This document shows positions 19,231-27,379 of a DNA stretch of 64,000 bases, piece after piece. The stretch comes from Gammaproteobacteria bacterium. Lineage in GTDB: Bacteria; Pseudomonadota; Gammaproteobacteria; Enterobacterales; Alteromonadaceae. The DNA lies in assembly GCA_018825965.1 (NCBI GenBank), contig JAHKAA010000016.1, forward strand, positions 1 to 64,000. Direction: 5' to 3'. The number at the start of each line of letters is the position of its first letter. The stretch's first letter is position 1. A program made the position numbers and the translations under genes. A model generated the notes under the pieces. It was not told where the DNA came from, searched no databases, and worked only from the letters and a program-made list of their open reading frames with translations.

Positions 19231-19250
19231 AAGCCCCGAAACCGGGGCCT
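19231..19250 (-). terminator. Terminator of pepD
   Basis: A GC-rich stem GCCCCG / CGGGGC lies 26 bp beyond the pepD stop and is followed on the minus strand by a T6 run (seen as A's at about 19227-19232). Confidence 0.8.
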
Positions 19251-19275
19251 TTATTCTGATGACCGATTTGCTGAG

Positions 19276-20736
19276 TTAAGCTCGCTCAGGAATACGCTCC
19301 AGCACAGCGAGCAATAATTCCCAGTACTGACCTACAGTAGTGATATTCACCATTTCATCCGGACCATGCGGGAAGCGGATAGTCGGGCCTATCGACACCA
19401 TATCCATATCCGGATAAGGCTTTTTAAACAAACCACATTCTAAACCAGCGTGGATCACCATAATGACCGGCTCTTTGTTATAAATATCCTGATAAGTGTC
19501 GCGCACTATGGCCATCACTGGTGAATCCGGGTTCGGTTTCCAGCCCGGGTATGCGCCGCTGAATTTCACCTCTGCGCCCGCTAACAACGCCAGTGAACTT
19601 AACATGCTTTCTACCTGTTCACGGCCACTGTCTATTAATGAACGGATTAAACAGAGCACCTGAATGCTGTTTGTTTTGGTGCTGATCACGCCCATATTTA
19701 ATGAGGTTTCAGTCACGCCTTCTACTTCATCACTCATCCGTATCACGCCGTTAGGGCAGACATTGAGTAAGTGGATCAGTGTAGTTTGAGTCGCAGCGGT
19801 CAGTACCTGAGCCGGAGTAACCACCTCGGCCAGACTGAGTTTTAATGCAGGTTCAACAGCAGCTAATTCAAACTGCAACAAGGCTTCAAACTTTGCCACC
19901 GCTTGTTGCAACCGGGTCAGTTTTTCCGAAGGCACAGTGAGCGTGACTGTCGCTTCACGAGGTATCGCATTACGCAACGAACCACCGCTAAAGTTGGCGA
20001 TGGTTAATTCCAGTTCTGTTGCATGGTCAGCTAAAAAACGTGCCAACTGTTTATTGGCATTGCCACGGCCCAGATGAATATTCACACCTGAGTGGCCACC
20101 TTTTAAGCCTGTCAGACTTAAATCAAAAGCGATAACGCCAGTAGCTGCAGCTTGCCACACGACTGGCACTGTAAATTCAGCGTCTACGCCGCCGGCGCAG
20201 CCCATGTAAATTTCGCCTTCCTGCTCAGAGTCAGTATTGATCAGAATTTCGGCATCCAGCATGCCAGGTTCTACACCAAAGGCCCCTGTCATACCTGCTT
20301 CTTCGTCTATGGTCAGCAGCACTTCCAAAGGACCGTGTTTAATCTCATCACTGCCTAAAATGGCCAGAGCTGAGGCCATGCCTATACCGTTGTCGGCACC
20401 TAAGGTTGTGCCTCTGGCTTTTACCCAGTCACCGTCGATATACGCATCTATAGGATCTGTTGTGAAATCATGGTTTTTATCAGCGTTTTTCTGCGGAACC
20501 ATATCCAGATGCGCCTGGATCACCACCACTTTACGGTTTTCAAAACCTGGTGTTGCAGGCTTTTTAATGATCAGGTTGCCCACTTTGTCTTCAACCACAG
20601 TTAAGCCTTTGTCGCGCGCCCAATGTTGAATATGCTGGCTTAACGCCTGCTCGTGTTTCGACGGGTGCGGAATAGCACAAATTTGATCAAACCATTGCCA
20701 TAAAGGCTGCGGATATAAGGATGATAATGCTGACAC
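19276..20736 (-). CDS. pepD: Aminoacyl-histidine dipeptidase (PepD, M20 family)
   Basis: The 486-residue protein is a full-length M20 metallopeptidase of the PepD/carnosinase type. Metal motifs seen are 'VIQAHLDMV', 'GTTLGADNGIGMA', 'TIDEEAGMTGAFG' and the C-terminal 'HAGLECGLF'. 'GGHSGVNIHLGRGNA' belongs to the lid/dimerisation domain. It hydrolyses Xaa-His and other dipeptides in the cytoplasm. It is monocistronic with its own terminator. It marks the return to core genome at the right end of the accessory stretch. Confidence 0.95.
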   Translation of the reverse strand: MSALSSLYPQPLWQWFDQICAIPHPSKHEQALSQHIQHWARDKGLTVVEDKVGNLIIKKPATPGFENRKVVVIQAHLDMVPQKNADKNHDFTTDPIDAYIDGDWVKARGTTLGADNGIGMASALAILGSDEIKHGPLEVLLTIDEEAGMTGAFGVEPGMLDAEILINTDSEQEGEIYMGCAGGVDAEFTVPVVWQAAATGVIAFDLSLTGLKGGHSGVNIHLGRGNANKQLARFLADHATELELTIANFSGGSLRNAIPREATVTLTVPSEKLTRLQQAVAKFEALLQFELAAVEPALKLSLAEVVTPAQVLTAATQTTLIHLLNVCPNGVIRMSDEVEGVTETSLNMGVISTKTNSIQVLCLIRSLIDSGREQVESMLSSLALLAGAEVKFSGAYPGWKPNPDSPVMAIVRDTYQDIYNKEPVIMVIHAGLECGLFKKPYPDMDMVSIGPTIRFPHGPDEMVNITTVGQYWELLLAVLERIPERA

Positions 20737-21178
20737 AACAACTCCTGATTAAGACGCTCAGCTAAAAACGCCGACATTTTAACATAAAGCACAGCGAACA
20801 AAGAACGCCGCCGCTCTGAGTGCCCAGTGTAACAGGCTCAGTAAAATGGCTTTAGTGTAAAGATGCAGTGTAGCTGATCGTACAAAACCTTAGCGACGAC
20901 TAGTAGCCCCGAACACAAGCTGCAGTGAGGCACACTAAGTGCCTACCTGGTTAAGACTCTCCTGCACCAGACCAGCGGCCATTCAGGTGCAGAAACACTG
21001 ATTGAGTGAGCGTCTGATGCTTAAGTTTCTGTTTACATTTACCGATGTGTCATACGCGACAACCCACGCTCCAAAAAAGCAATTTAAAATCAAAGGCCTA
21101 ACAAATAAAAAGCCTCTAAAAAAAGACCCAAAGTGAGTAGATGACTAAATTTTATTAGCCAAAAAAGGGAAATACCTA
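20737..21178. other. Intergenic region between pepD and the darobactin-like cluster
   Basis: These 442 bp separate divergent units and hold no recognisable gene. The right half becomes A/T rich, in step with the RiPP cluster that follows, suggesting the junction of acquired DNA lies near 21050. No tRNA or obvious direct repeat marks the boundary. Confidence 0.4.
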
Positions 21179-21207
21179 TTGAAAAAAAGAAAATACCTGT
21201 GTAAGTA
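21179..21207 (+). promoter_or_regulatory. Possible promoter of the RiPP cluster
   Basis: TTGAAA (21179-21184) is followed after 17 bp by TAAGTA (21202-21207), preceded by TGTG as in an extended -10. Transcription would begin near 21214, giving a leader of about 43 nt before the precursor ATG. The -10 match is weak, so this is tentative. Confidence 0.3.
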
Positions 21208-21256
21208 TGTGTATTCGGCACAGGGGCCGTTAACAGTAATTATGAAGGAAATTAAC

Positions 21257-21439
21257 ATGATTATCGAAAAAACTAAAAAGTCCAACGATTTAGCGACCAA
21301 ATTAAACGCGCTTAAAAGCAGCTTTTCTGGTCAAACCTTGAGTATTGCCAACGTGAATCAAGCTCGTGTTGACAGTATTTCGGTTGCTCCACCAATTACC
21401 GCCTGGAACTGGTCTAAGTCATTCGAAAACGCAAATTAA
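21257..21439 (+). CDS. darA: Darobactin-type RiPP precursor peptide (DarA-like)
   Basis: The 60-residue peptide ends 'ITAWNWSKSFENAN'. Residues 50-56 (W50-N51-W52-S53-K54-S55-F56) are exactly the darobactin A core. 'ITA' just before the core and the leader segment 'LNALKSSF...LSI' (17-30) match, as I recall them, the Photorhabdus DarA leader. In darobactin the mature product is this heptapeptide with a W1-O-W3 ether and a W3-K5 carbon-carbon crosslink, and it blocks BamA in Gram-negative outer membranes. The C-terminal follower ENAN differs from the known QEI tail. The start at 21257 is chosen for its AAGGAA ribosome site. Upstream TTG/ATG starts would lie in the likely promoter or the ribosome site. 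Confidence 0.95.
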   Translation: MIIEKTKKSNDLATKLNALKSSFSGQTLSIANVNQARVDSISVAPPITAWNWSKSFENAN

Positions 21440-21474
21440 TTGCCACTCCGTAGTACTAAGTAATGAAGTTAACC

Positions 21475-21509
21475 AGCAGTCAGATACTTTTTATTTGACT
21501 GCTATTTTT
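21475..21509 (+). terminator. Attenuator-type hairpin after darA
   Basis: AGCAGTCA / TGACTGCT forms an 8-bp stem, followed by ATTTTTCC, between the precursor gene and the first enzyme gene. Partial termination here would give excess precursor over enzymes, as in many RiPP operons. Confidence 0.6.
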
Positions 21510-21523
21510 CCTAGAGCAGCCCT

Positions 21524-22576
21524 GTGAATTTATTAACTAAGACTCTTCCGCAATGCCTTAAATGGCAAGATCCTGAGTTTGCTGAAATATTTAAACATCA
21601 TAAGCTCAATATTGTGGTTGATGTATTGCAAAAGACGATCACCCAGTCCCCCAATTTGCATGAGCTGTTTGACCTTTGGTTTGGGCTGCTCACGCAAGAA
21701 GAGCTAGAACATGCTTTACTATCGCCAAAAATATGGAAGTTCCTGATAGCACAACAACAAAGCGAGCAATTTTCTGACGCTTTAAAAGCCTTGATACAAT
21801 TTGAAATCAGTGTTTTACAGCAAGCAGCCGAACCAAAAAAATTTATTCACCACACTTCACCTTCGCTACAGTGGAATCTGCTTACCAATGAGGCTCGCAA
21901 CACTGCAGGAGAAATTTACAAAAACCCATATAAACACTTAGGGTTTACCGTAGATTTGTTCAGTGATCTGGTTCGTGGTGAACAGCGCGATATCCCATGG
22001 AGTGACAGTGGTTTTACTGAAGTTCAATGTGAAAGCGCAGTATCAAAAATCACTGCAGCATTAGATTTCATCGAAAGGCTATCACCGCCATGCTTTACTA
22101 TAATGCAATCGTCGATTCACACCATTGCAGTAAGGTTTGATAGCAGTCGTCCCCGATTCAATTGTGCATCCACTAACTACGTCAATGGTATGGTTTTCAT
22201 CATTAACCCAGATTTGCCAGAAGTTAGTACTGAAACCATCGTAGATGCACTAGTGCATGAAATGACACATAATCTGTTTGATATTGCAGAACTTTACGAA
22301 CCCTGCGTACCCACCAAGTTTCATCCGGGAACAATACGTTCGCCTTGGACTGGACGCTTACTCGACCCCAACACTTATGTCCAGGCTTGCTATACATGGT
22401 ACGGCCTGAAAAATTTTTGGGCCCTTGCACAACAGAGAATGCCTTCTCAGAACACAGCCTTATACCTTCAACAAGCTCAACGGGGTTTTGCCCAGATAGA
22501 GCATATACATGCAGTCAACCTGTCTGGTTTTACCTTTGACGACAAAATAATTGCAACTTTACAATCATTACAATAG
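21524..22576 (+). CDS. HExxH-type putative peptide beta-hydroxylase in the darobactin-like cluster
   Basis: The 350-residue protein starts at GTG. It carries H245-E246-M-T-H249 in 'DALVHEMTHNLFD', followed by 'YVQACYTWYGLKNFW', the arrangement of HExxH-motif putative peptide-modification proteins now grouped as alpha-ketoglutarate-dependent peptide beta-hydroxylases. No zinc-protease third ligand context is obvious, so hydroxylation is favoured over proteolysis, but a leader peptidase cannot be excluded by sequence. It sits between the precursor and the radical SAM gene (13 bp from the latter). To my knowledge the Photorhabdus darABCDE set has no such gene, so an additional modification of the WNWSKSF core is suggested. 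Confidence 0.75.
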   Translation: MNLLTKTLPQCLKWQDPEFAEIFKHHKLNIVVDVLQKTITQSPNLHELFDLWFGLLTQEELEHALLSPKIWKFLIAQQQSEQFSDALKALIQFEISVLQQAAEPKKFIHHTSPSLQWNLLTNEARNTAGEIYKNPYKHLGFTVDLFSDLVRGEQRDIPWSDSGFTEVQCESAVSKITAALDFIERLSPPCFTIMQSSIHTIAVRFDSSRPRFNCASTNYVNGMVFIINPDLPEVSTETIVDALVHEMTHNLFDIAELYEPCVPTKFHPGTIRSPWTGRLLDPNTYVQACYTWYGLKNFWALAQQRMPSQNTALYLQQAQRGFAQIEHIHAVNLSGFTFDDKIIATLQSLQ

Positions 22577-22589
22577 AGGGAATTGCTTC

Positions 22590-23900
22590 ATGATAGGTGA
22601 TATCGAAATTCAGGTAATAGACAACAATGATGTAGAGCTACAACTCGATCCCAACCTGCAGCTATCCAGTTATCAGTACGCCAGACTGGCATCACAACTC
22701 ATTGGCGAGATCCCTGCAGCTGAAATGCTTGATGATGAAGAACTCCTTGCATTCCAACAAATAAAACAACAACCATTCAATGCTCAACCCCTGCAAGCAG
22801 GCAAAGTAGTAGTCGTTTTAAAAGCAACCCGGCTCTGTAATTTGCGCTGTACCTATTGCCATTCATGGGCTGAAGGGCCAAATCAAACGGTAAAATTCAC
22901 GACCTTAGTGACCATAGTGAAAAAAGTGCTGGCTATTCCTAATGTTTCAAGGGTTGAGTTTGTTTGGCACGGCGGCGAAGTGACTTTACTTAAGCCCCAA
23001 TTTTTCAAGAAGTTGATTTGGCTACAGGAGCAATTTAAACGCCCTGACCATCACATAACTAATACGATGCAATCCAATGCAGTGAACATCTCTGATGAAT
23101 GGCTGACGTTCTTAAAAGGCATAGGTATGTCGGTAGGGATTAGTTTTGACGGCGTTCCTGAAATTAATGACAGCCGCCGTATTGACCTTAAAGGCCGCCC
23201 AACCAGCCACAAAGTCGCTGCAGGAATCCAAAAACTTAAAGAATATGATATTCCTTATGGGGCTTTAATTGTTGTTGACCGCGCAGTTTACGAAATAGAT
23301 GCAGAGTATTTATTGAGTTATCTGGCATCTATTCAGCTGAACAATATTGAGTTTTTGAATATAGTTCCTGACAACCGCGCCCAACCCGGAGATGACATCG
23401 GCGATAACTATATTAGTTACGCCGAGTACATTCAGTTTCTTATTCGTGTCTATCAAGTTTGGCATCGGGAATACCGTGATGTGATTAAAATCATCATGTT
23501 TGAGAATTTTGCCGAAGTACTGACAGATCAAACTAAAACTTTATCTGCTTGCTACTGGGCAGGAAACTGTTCCCAGGAAATCATCACCATCGAACCCAAT
23601 GGTGACGTATCACCCTGTGATAAATACGTTGGTGATCCGGGCAGCATCTATGGCTCGTTACTAAATTCTGATCTCGCTGTCTTATTAAAAGATTCACACC
23701 ACAATAAAACCGCTGTGCAAGAAGAGCTTGATTCACAAACCCAGATGCACGAATGTGAATGGTTCCAGATTTGTAATGGTGGTTGCCCCCATGACCGTGT
23801 TATTAACCGTCGTCATGTAACTGGCTATGATGATAAATGCTGCGGCACAGGTAAGCTTTTAAAAGTAATAAAAGACTCGATGTGCGAAACCATCGGATAA
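22590..23900 (+). CDS. darE: Radical SAM/SPASM crosslinking enzyme, DarE-like
   Basis: The 436-residue protein has the radical SAM motif C83-x3-C87-x2-C90 in 'CNLRCTYCHSWAEGPNQ' and a GGE-type 'VWHGGEVTLL'. Its C-terminal SPASM region carries the cysteines of 'CYWAGNC', 'SPCDKY' and 'CEWFQICNGGCPHDR'...'CC' for two auxiliary iron-sulfur clusters. It belongs to the cyclophane-forming SPASM group. With the WNWSKSF precursor next door it should be the DarE that installs both the Trp-O-Trp ether and the Trp-Lys carbon bond. The start at 22590 is chosen for the GAGGG ribosome site; the longer TTG frame overlaps the preceding gene. Confidence 0.92.
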   Translation: MIGDIEIQVIDNNDVELQLDPNLQLSSYQYARLASQLIGEIPAAEMLDDEELLAFQQIKQQPFNAQPLQAGKVVVVLKATRLCNLRCTYCHSWAEGPNQTVKFTTLVTIVKKVLAIPNVSRVEFVWHGGEVTLLKPQFFKKLIWLQEQFKRPDHHITNTMQSNAVNISDEWLTFLKGIGMSVGISFDGVPEINDSRRIDLKGRPTSHKVAAGIQKLKEYDIPYGALIVVDRAVYEIDAEYLLSYLASIQLNNIEFLNIVPDNRAQPGDDIGDNYISYAEYIQFLIRVYQVWHREYRDVIKIIMFENFAEVLTDQTKTLSACYWAGNCSQEIITIEPNGDVSPCDKYVGDPGSIYGSLLNSDLAVLLKDSHHNKTAVQEELDSQTQMHECEWFQICNGGCPHDRVINRRHVTGYDDKCCGTGKLLKVIKDSMCETIG

Positions 23901-23910
23901 CGGAGTCGTT

Positions 23911-25614
23911 GTGGTAGTAAATACGATCCAAGATGTCATTAAACAGACGTGCCTGAAAAGCCGTCTTACGATACTTATGGTCTTTCTTCTTAATTTATTA
24001 ATTTTAGCAAGTTCCTTTGCGATCACACTAACTGTGGAACAGCTATTTAATACAGAAATAAACCAAGTCACTTTAAACAATTTTACTGCCATTATTATCG
24101 GGTTGCTGATTGCTTTTTCAGCAGCCACTGGTATACGGCAGAAACTCACTAATGATTTTAAAGAAAGAGCCGCGCTGGCTATCTTTAATTTTACTATCAA
24201 CAAGGTACTTCGGCGGGAGCAGGAGTTTTTTGATGAAATCAGTGCTGCTCATATTCACTCGCAGATCAACTACGACCTCCATGCTATTAAAGTATGCATT
24301 CATTTTGTATTAAATATTTTAATGCAAAGTCTCGGTGTTCTGAGTGTAGGATTTATTTTCCTGTTCTATACCAACGCCAGCATGACTTTGGTTTCACTGG
24401 CTATTGTGCCTGTCGTTATCATTATGATTTTTAAGATAGGAAGTTATGCAGCGACTGCGAATCAATTCAGGAAACAGGCTAACAGCGAATTCGACAGTGC
24501 CTTTATTGAAGGATTCGGCGGGATCCAGTCCGTAAAAGTGCATCGCATTGAATCATTATTAAGCGATACACTCAAATCCAAATGCGAGCACGCCTTTGCA
24601 TGTGCCAGAAAACTCCATCTCCTTGAATCACTGACCTCAACCCTTGTCATTTTCGGCAGTTTTTCCAGTCTGGTGTTGGTACTTTGGTTAGGTGGCGGCT
24701 ATGTCGTGGCTGGAACTATACAAGTTGGTGAGCTTGTTGCGTTTGTTATGGTATTGCTATTGATATCCTACTCCCTGGCATCGATTAGTGATGTCAGCTC
24801 TGTCTATATCCGCTCTAAGGCAGCACTACACAGCCTTAATATTTTTGTTGAATTACCACCTAAAACAAGCTCCCGGCAGCTTGTTGTCACTCAGCCGGTT
24901 GAGCAAATCAGGTTGGAAAACCTGAGTTTTAGCTACAAAAACTCAAATTTGAGTTCACTACAGGCTCTGAATTTTCGCTTTGAAAAAAATAATGTTTATA
25001 CCTTAATTGGCAAGTCAGGCTCAGGCAAAACAACCCTGGCAAAACTTATTAGCGGCCTCTATCAAAGCTATGAAGGGCAACTGATATTTGACGAAATTAA
25101 TCTTGCAGCAATTGACAGTGAAAGTTCGTGCACACAAGTAGCTATCGTAGAACAACAACCATTCTTTTTTAAAGGCACTATCCAGCAAAACATAACGTTG
25201 CATCATGACTGTATTAATGAGGACAGGCTCAAATTAGCTGTTGAATTATCTTGCTTCGATCAAGTATTGGAAAAAAACCAGCTCTCTTTAGATAGTGACC
25301 TGAATACAAACAGCACAAATTTATCTGGTGGCGAACGGCAACGCCTGGCTATCGCAAGGGCACTTTACTCAAATACAAATGTGCTGATCCTGGACGAAGC
25401 GACCAATGCCTTAGACTGCGCGACAGAAAATCGTTTTTACCGTTATTTGAATGACATTAAACAGAACAAAATTGTGATTTGGATAACCCATAACTTACAG
25501 GCCATAGAATATTCTGACGTGGTGTTAGTCATGGACAATGGGCAGTTAGCCGCATCAGGTTCGCCTGAACAAATAACAGCTAATCATTACTTCAAAAAAA
25601 TCAGCGCACAATGA
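23911..25614 (+). CDS. ABC exporter (fused permease-ATPase) of the darobactin-like cluster
   Basis: The 567-residue protein starts at GTG behind CGGAG. An ABC-type I exporter membrane domain of six helices (about 15-300) is followed by the ATPase. Walker A 'GKSGSGKTT' is near 367, signature 'LSGGERQRLAIARAL', Walker B 'VLILDEATNALD' and an H-loop 'WITHNLQ'. There is no N-terminal C39 peptidase domain, so it exports without cutting the leader. Known darobactin clusters use a three-gene MacAB-like transporter instead, so this is a replacement. It probably moves the modified peptide across the inner membrane and may provide self-protection. Confidence 0.9.
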   Translation: MVVNTIQDVIKQTCLKSRLTILMVFLLNLLILASSFAITLTVEQLFNTEINQVTLNNFTAIIIGLLIAFSAATGIRQKLTNDFKERAALAIFNFTINKVLRREQEFFDEISAAHIHSQINYDLHAIKVCIHFVLNILMQSLGVLSVGFIFLFYTNASMTLVSLAIVPVVIIMIFKIGSYAATANQFRKQANSEFDSAFIEGFGGIQSVKVHRIESLLSDTLKSKCEHAFACARKLHLLESLTSTLVIFGSFSSLVLVLWLGGGYVVAGTIQVGELVAFVMVLLLISYSLASISDVSSVYIRSKAALHSLNIFVELPPKTSSRQLVVTQPVEQIRLENLSFSYKNSNLSSLQALNFRFEKNNVYTLIGKSGSGKTTLAKLISGLYQSYEGQLIFDEINLAAIDSESSCTQVAIVEQQPFFFKGTIQQNITLHHDCINEDRLKLAVELSCFDQVLEKNQLSLDSDLNTNSTNLSGGERQRLAIARALYSNTNVLILDEATNALDCATENRFYRYLNDIKQNKIVIWITHNLQAIEYSDVVLVMDNGQLAASGSPEQITANHYFKKISAQ

Positions 25615-27125
25615 AATTATATAAGGATTATGCAGTGAATACGTTTGAAATAATTATTATTGGCGCAGGTCCTGCTGGCTTGCAGCTCAGTTATTTTCTT
25701 AAACAAGCCAATATCTCCCATATCGTTTTGGAAAGGGCGGACTGTGCCGGGAGTTTTTTCACAACCTACCCGCCTCACAAAAAACTGATATCCATCAACA
25801 AAGTTAATACCGGGTTTGACGATGATGATAAAAATCTCCGTTGGGACTGGAATTCACTTTTAAGCAAAGGGCATAACCTCTTACTCAAGCAGTTTGATCA
25901 AAGTTACTATCCAAACAGCGATAATTTAGTGGCCTACCTCAACCAATTTGCACAGCAACATCAGTTGCCGGTTTTGTATCAGTGTGCAGTATCTATGGTC
26001 GAAAGACACCAGGAACAATTTCTGGTCACAACGGCGCAGCAAGAGCAATACTGTGCCCGCTTGGTGGTTGATGCTACAGGTACAGGAAAAGCTAACGTAC
26101 CAGATATCGAAGGCATTGAGCATGCCCATGCTTACGCAGAGATGAGTAATGATGTCAGTGCATTTAAAAACAAAAGAGTCCTCATTTTAGGTAAGGGAAA
26201 TTCAGCTTTTGAAACAGCAGACAGCCTGCTGCAGAGTGCCGCCAACATTCACTTAATAAGTCCTAATGATTTCAATTTTGCCTGGGTTACGCACTATCCA
26301 GGTCATTTACGTTCAGTGAATCAGGGATTTTTAGACACTTTTTTCTTGAAACAGCAAAACGCGATTCTGAATGGAAAAGTGAAGTGGATCCGGGTTAATG
26401 ATAAAGGAACATTAGATGTTGAAATGATGTTCTCTGAAGACAATGATATCGAAGTTAACCAGTATGACGCTGTCGTCAATTGCACCGGATTTAGCTGTGA
26501 ACTTAGCTACTACGATAAGGCGATTACGCCTAATCGGTGTTTACATGGCAAATTCCCTGAGCTAACAGAAAACTGGGAAAGCACTAATGTCCCTGGGCTC
26601 TATTTTGCGGGCACAAATATGCAATACAATGACTATAAAAAATCTTCAACACCTTTTATTCATGGTATCCGGCATAATGTTGAAGCTCTCAGCCAAATAC
26701 TGATCAGCAAATTACGCAATACACCACTACCGTCAAGTAAAATATCTGCACAACAATTATATTCCTCTGTTTGCGAACGGATCAGAAAATCTGCATCTGT
26801 CTGGTTTTTATTTGGCAATATGTACGATGTATATCAAAACACAGATGATGGCGCTTATCAGTGTTTTAAAGACATTCCACGGCTGGTTTTTGAACGTGGT
26901 GAACAATTTAATCAGTTCAGTGGTTATATTTTAATGTTTAGCTATGCCATTCCTCAGGATGAAAATGAACGTAAAAAGTTCTCACAACATGGATTTTTAC
27001 ATCCAGTCGTGCGGCAATATGCTCAAGGAGAGATAGTGGCTGAGCGACATATGCTTGAAGATATATATAGTGAGTGGGAAAACCTTGAGCGCCTGGATAA
27101 TGGGATTAGAGCGATGTTGAGTTAG
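25611..27125 (+). CDS. FAD-dependent oxidoreductase/monooxygenase of the darobactin-like cluster
   Basis: The 504-residue protein has an FAD-binding GxGxxG 'GAGPAG' at 18-23 and a second nucleotide motif 'GKGNSAFE' near 194 for NAD(P)H. 'FAGTNMQYNDYKKSSTPFIHGIRHNVEAL' late in the protein (described in part) fits flavoprotein monooxygenases of the FOXRED2/class B kind. The last 140 residues are family-specific. It overlaps the ABC gene by 4 bp (ATGA) and must be co-transcribed. A start at GTG 25635, behind AAGG, is an alternative. Its likely job is an oxidative tailoring step on the peptide; the target residue is unknown. Confidence 0.8.
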   Translation: MKLYKDYAVNTFEIIIIGAGPAGLQLSYFLKQANISHIVLERADCAGSFFTTYPPHKKLISINKVNTGFDDDDKNLRWDWNSLLSKGHNLLLKQFDQSYYPNSDNLVAYLNQFAQQHQLPVLYQCAVSMVERHQEQFLVTTAQQEQYCARLVVDATGTGKANVPDIEGIEHAHAYAEMSNDVSAFKNKRVLILGKGNSAFETADSLLQSAANIHLISPNDFNFAWVTHYPGHLRSVNQGFLDTFFLKQQNAILNGKVKWIRVNDKGTLDVEMMFSEDNDIEVNQYDAVVNCTGFSCELSYYDKAITPNRCLHGKFPELTENWESTNVPGLYFAGTNMQYNDYKKSSTPFIHGIRHNVEALSQILISKLRNTPLPSSKISAQQLYSSVCERIRKSASVWFLFGNMYDVYQNTDDGAYQCFKDIPRLVFERGEQFNQFSGYILMFSYAIPQDENERKKFSQHGFLHPVVRQYAQGEIVAERHMLEDIYSEWENLERLDNGIRAMLS

Positions 27126-27129
27126 AATA

Positions 27130-27168
27130 AAAGGACCTGGTTTTCTAGTGACGCAAACCAGGTCCTTT
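27130..27168 (+). terminator. Strong terminator ending the darobactin-like operon
   Basis: A perfect 14-bp stem (AAAGGACCTGGTTT / AAACCAGGTCCTTT) begins 5-7 bp after the last cluster gene. It marks the operon end and separates the TonB-like gene downstream. Confidence 0.88.
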
Positions 27169-27379
27169 GAACTTACTGCGTTTTCGAGAAATTGAACATT
27201 CCATCATTTTCACTGTCAGCCAAGTGAGCTAAGTCGGGACTCTGAAACCTACACCTTAAATTTGATCTAAAATCAGGAATTTTTATTTCACTCATGAAGC
27301 TGCTAATTCAACACCGAAGATCATATATCAGCATCCTAACATTAATAAACATTATTTAATCAAGTAACGGAGCTTTGCT

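Noticed and set aside
21179..21256. Longer precursor start at TTG 21179 (or ATG 21242)
   Set aside because: TTG 21179 coincides with a likely -35 box, and the ATG at 21242 lies in the AAGGAA ribosome site that serves 21257. The 60-residue form matches DarA in length.
22590..23900. Generic three-residue cyclophane (XYE-type) maturase
   Set aside because: First considered from the CNLRCTYCHSWAEG motif and WSK/FEN triplets; the exact WNWSKSF core and the DarA-like leader make darobactin-type crosslinking the better call.
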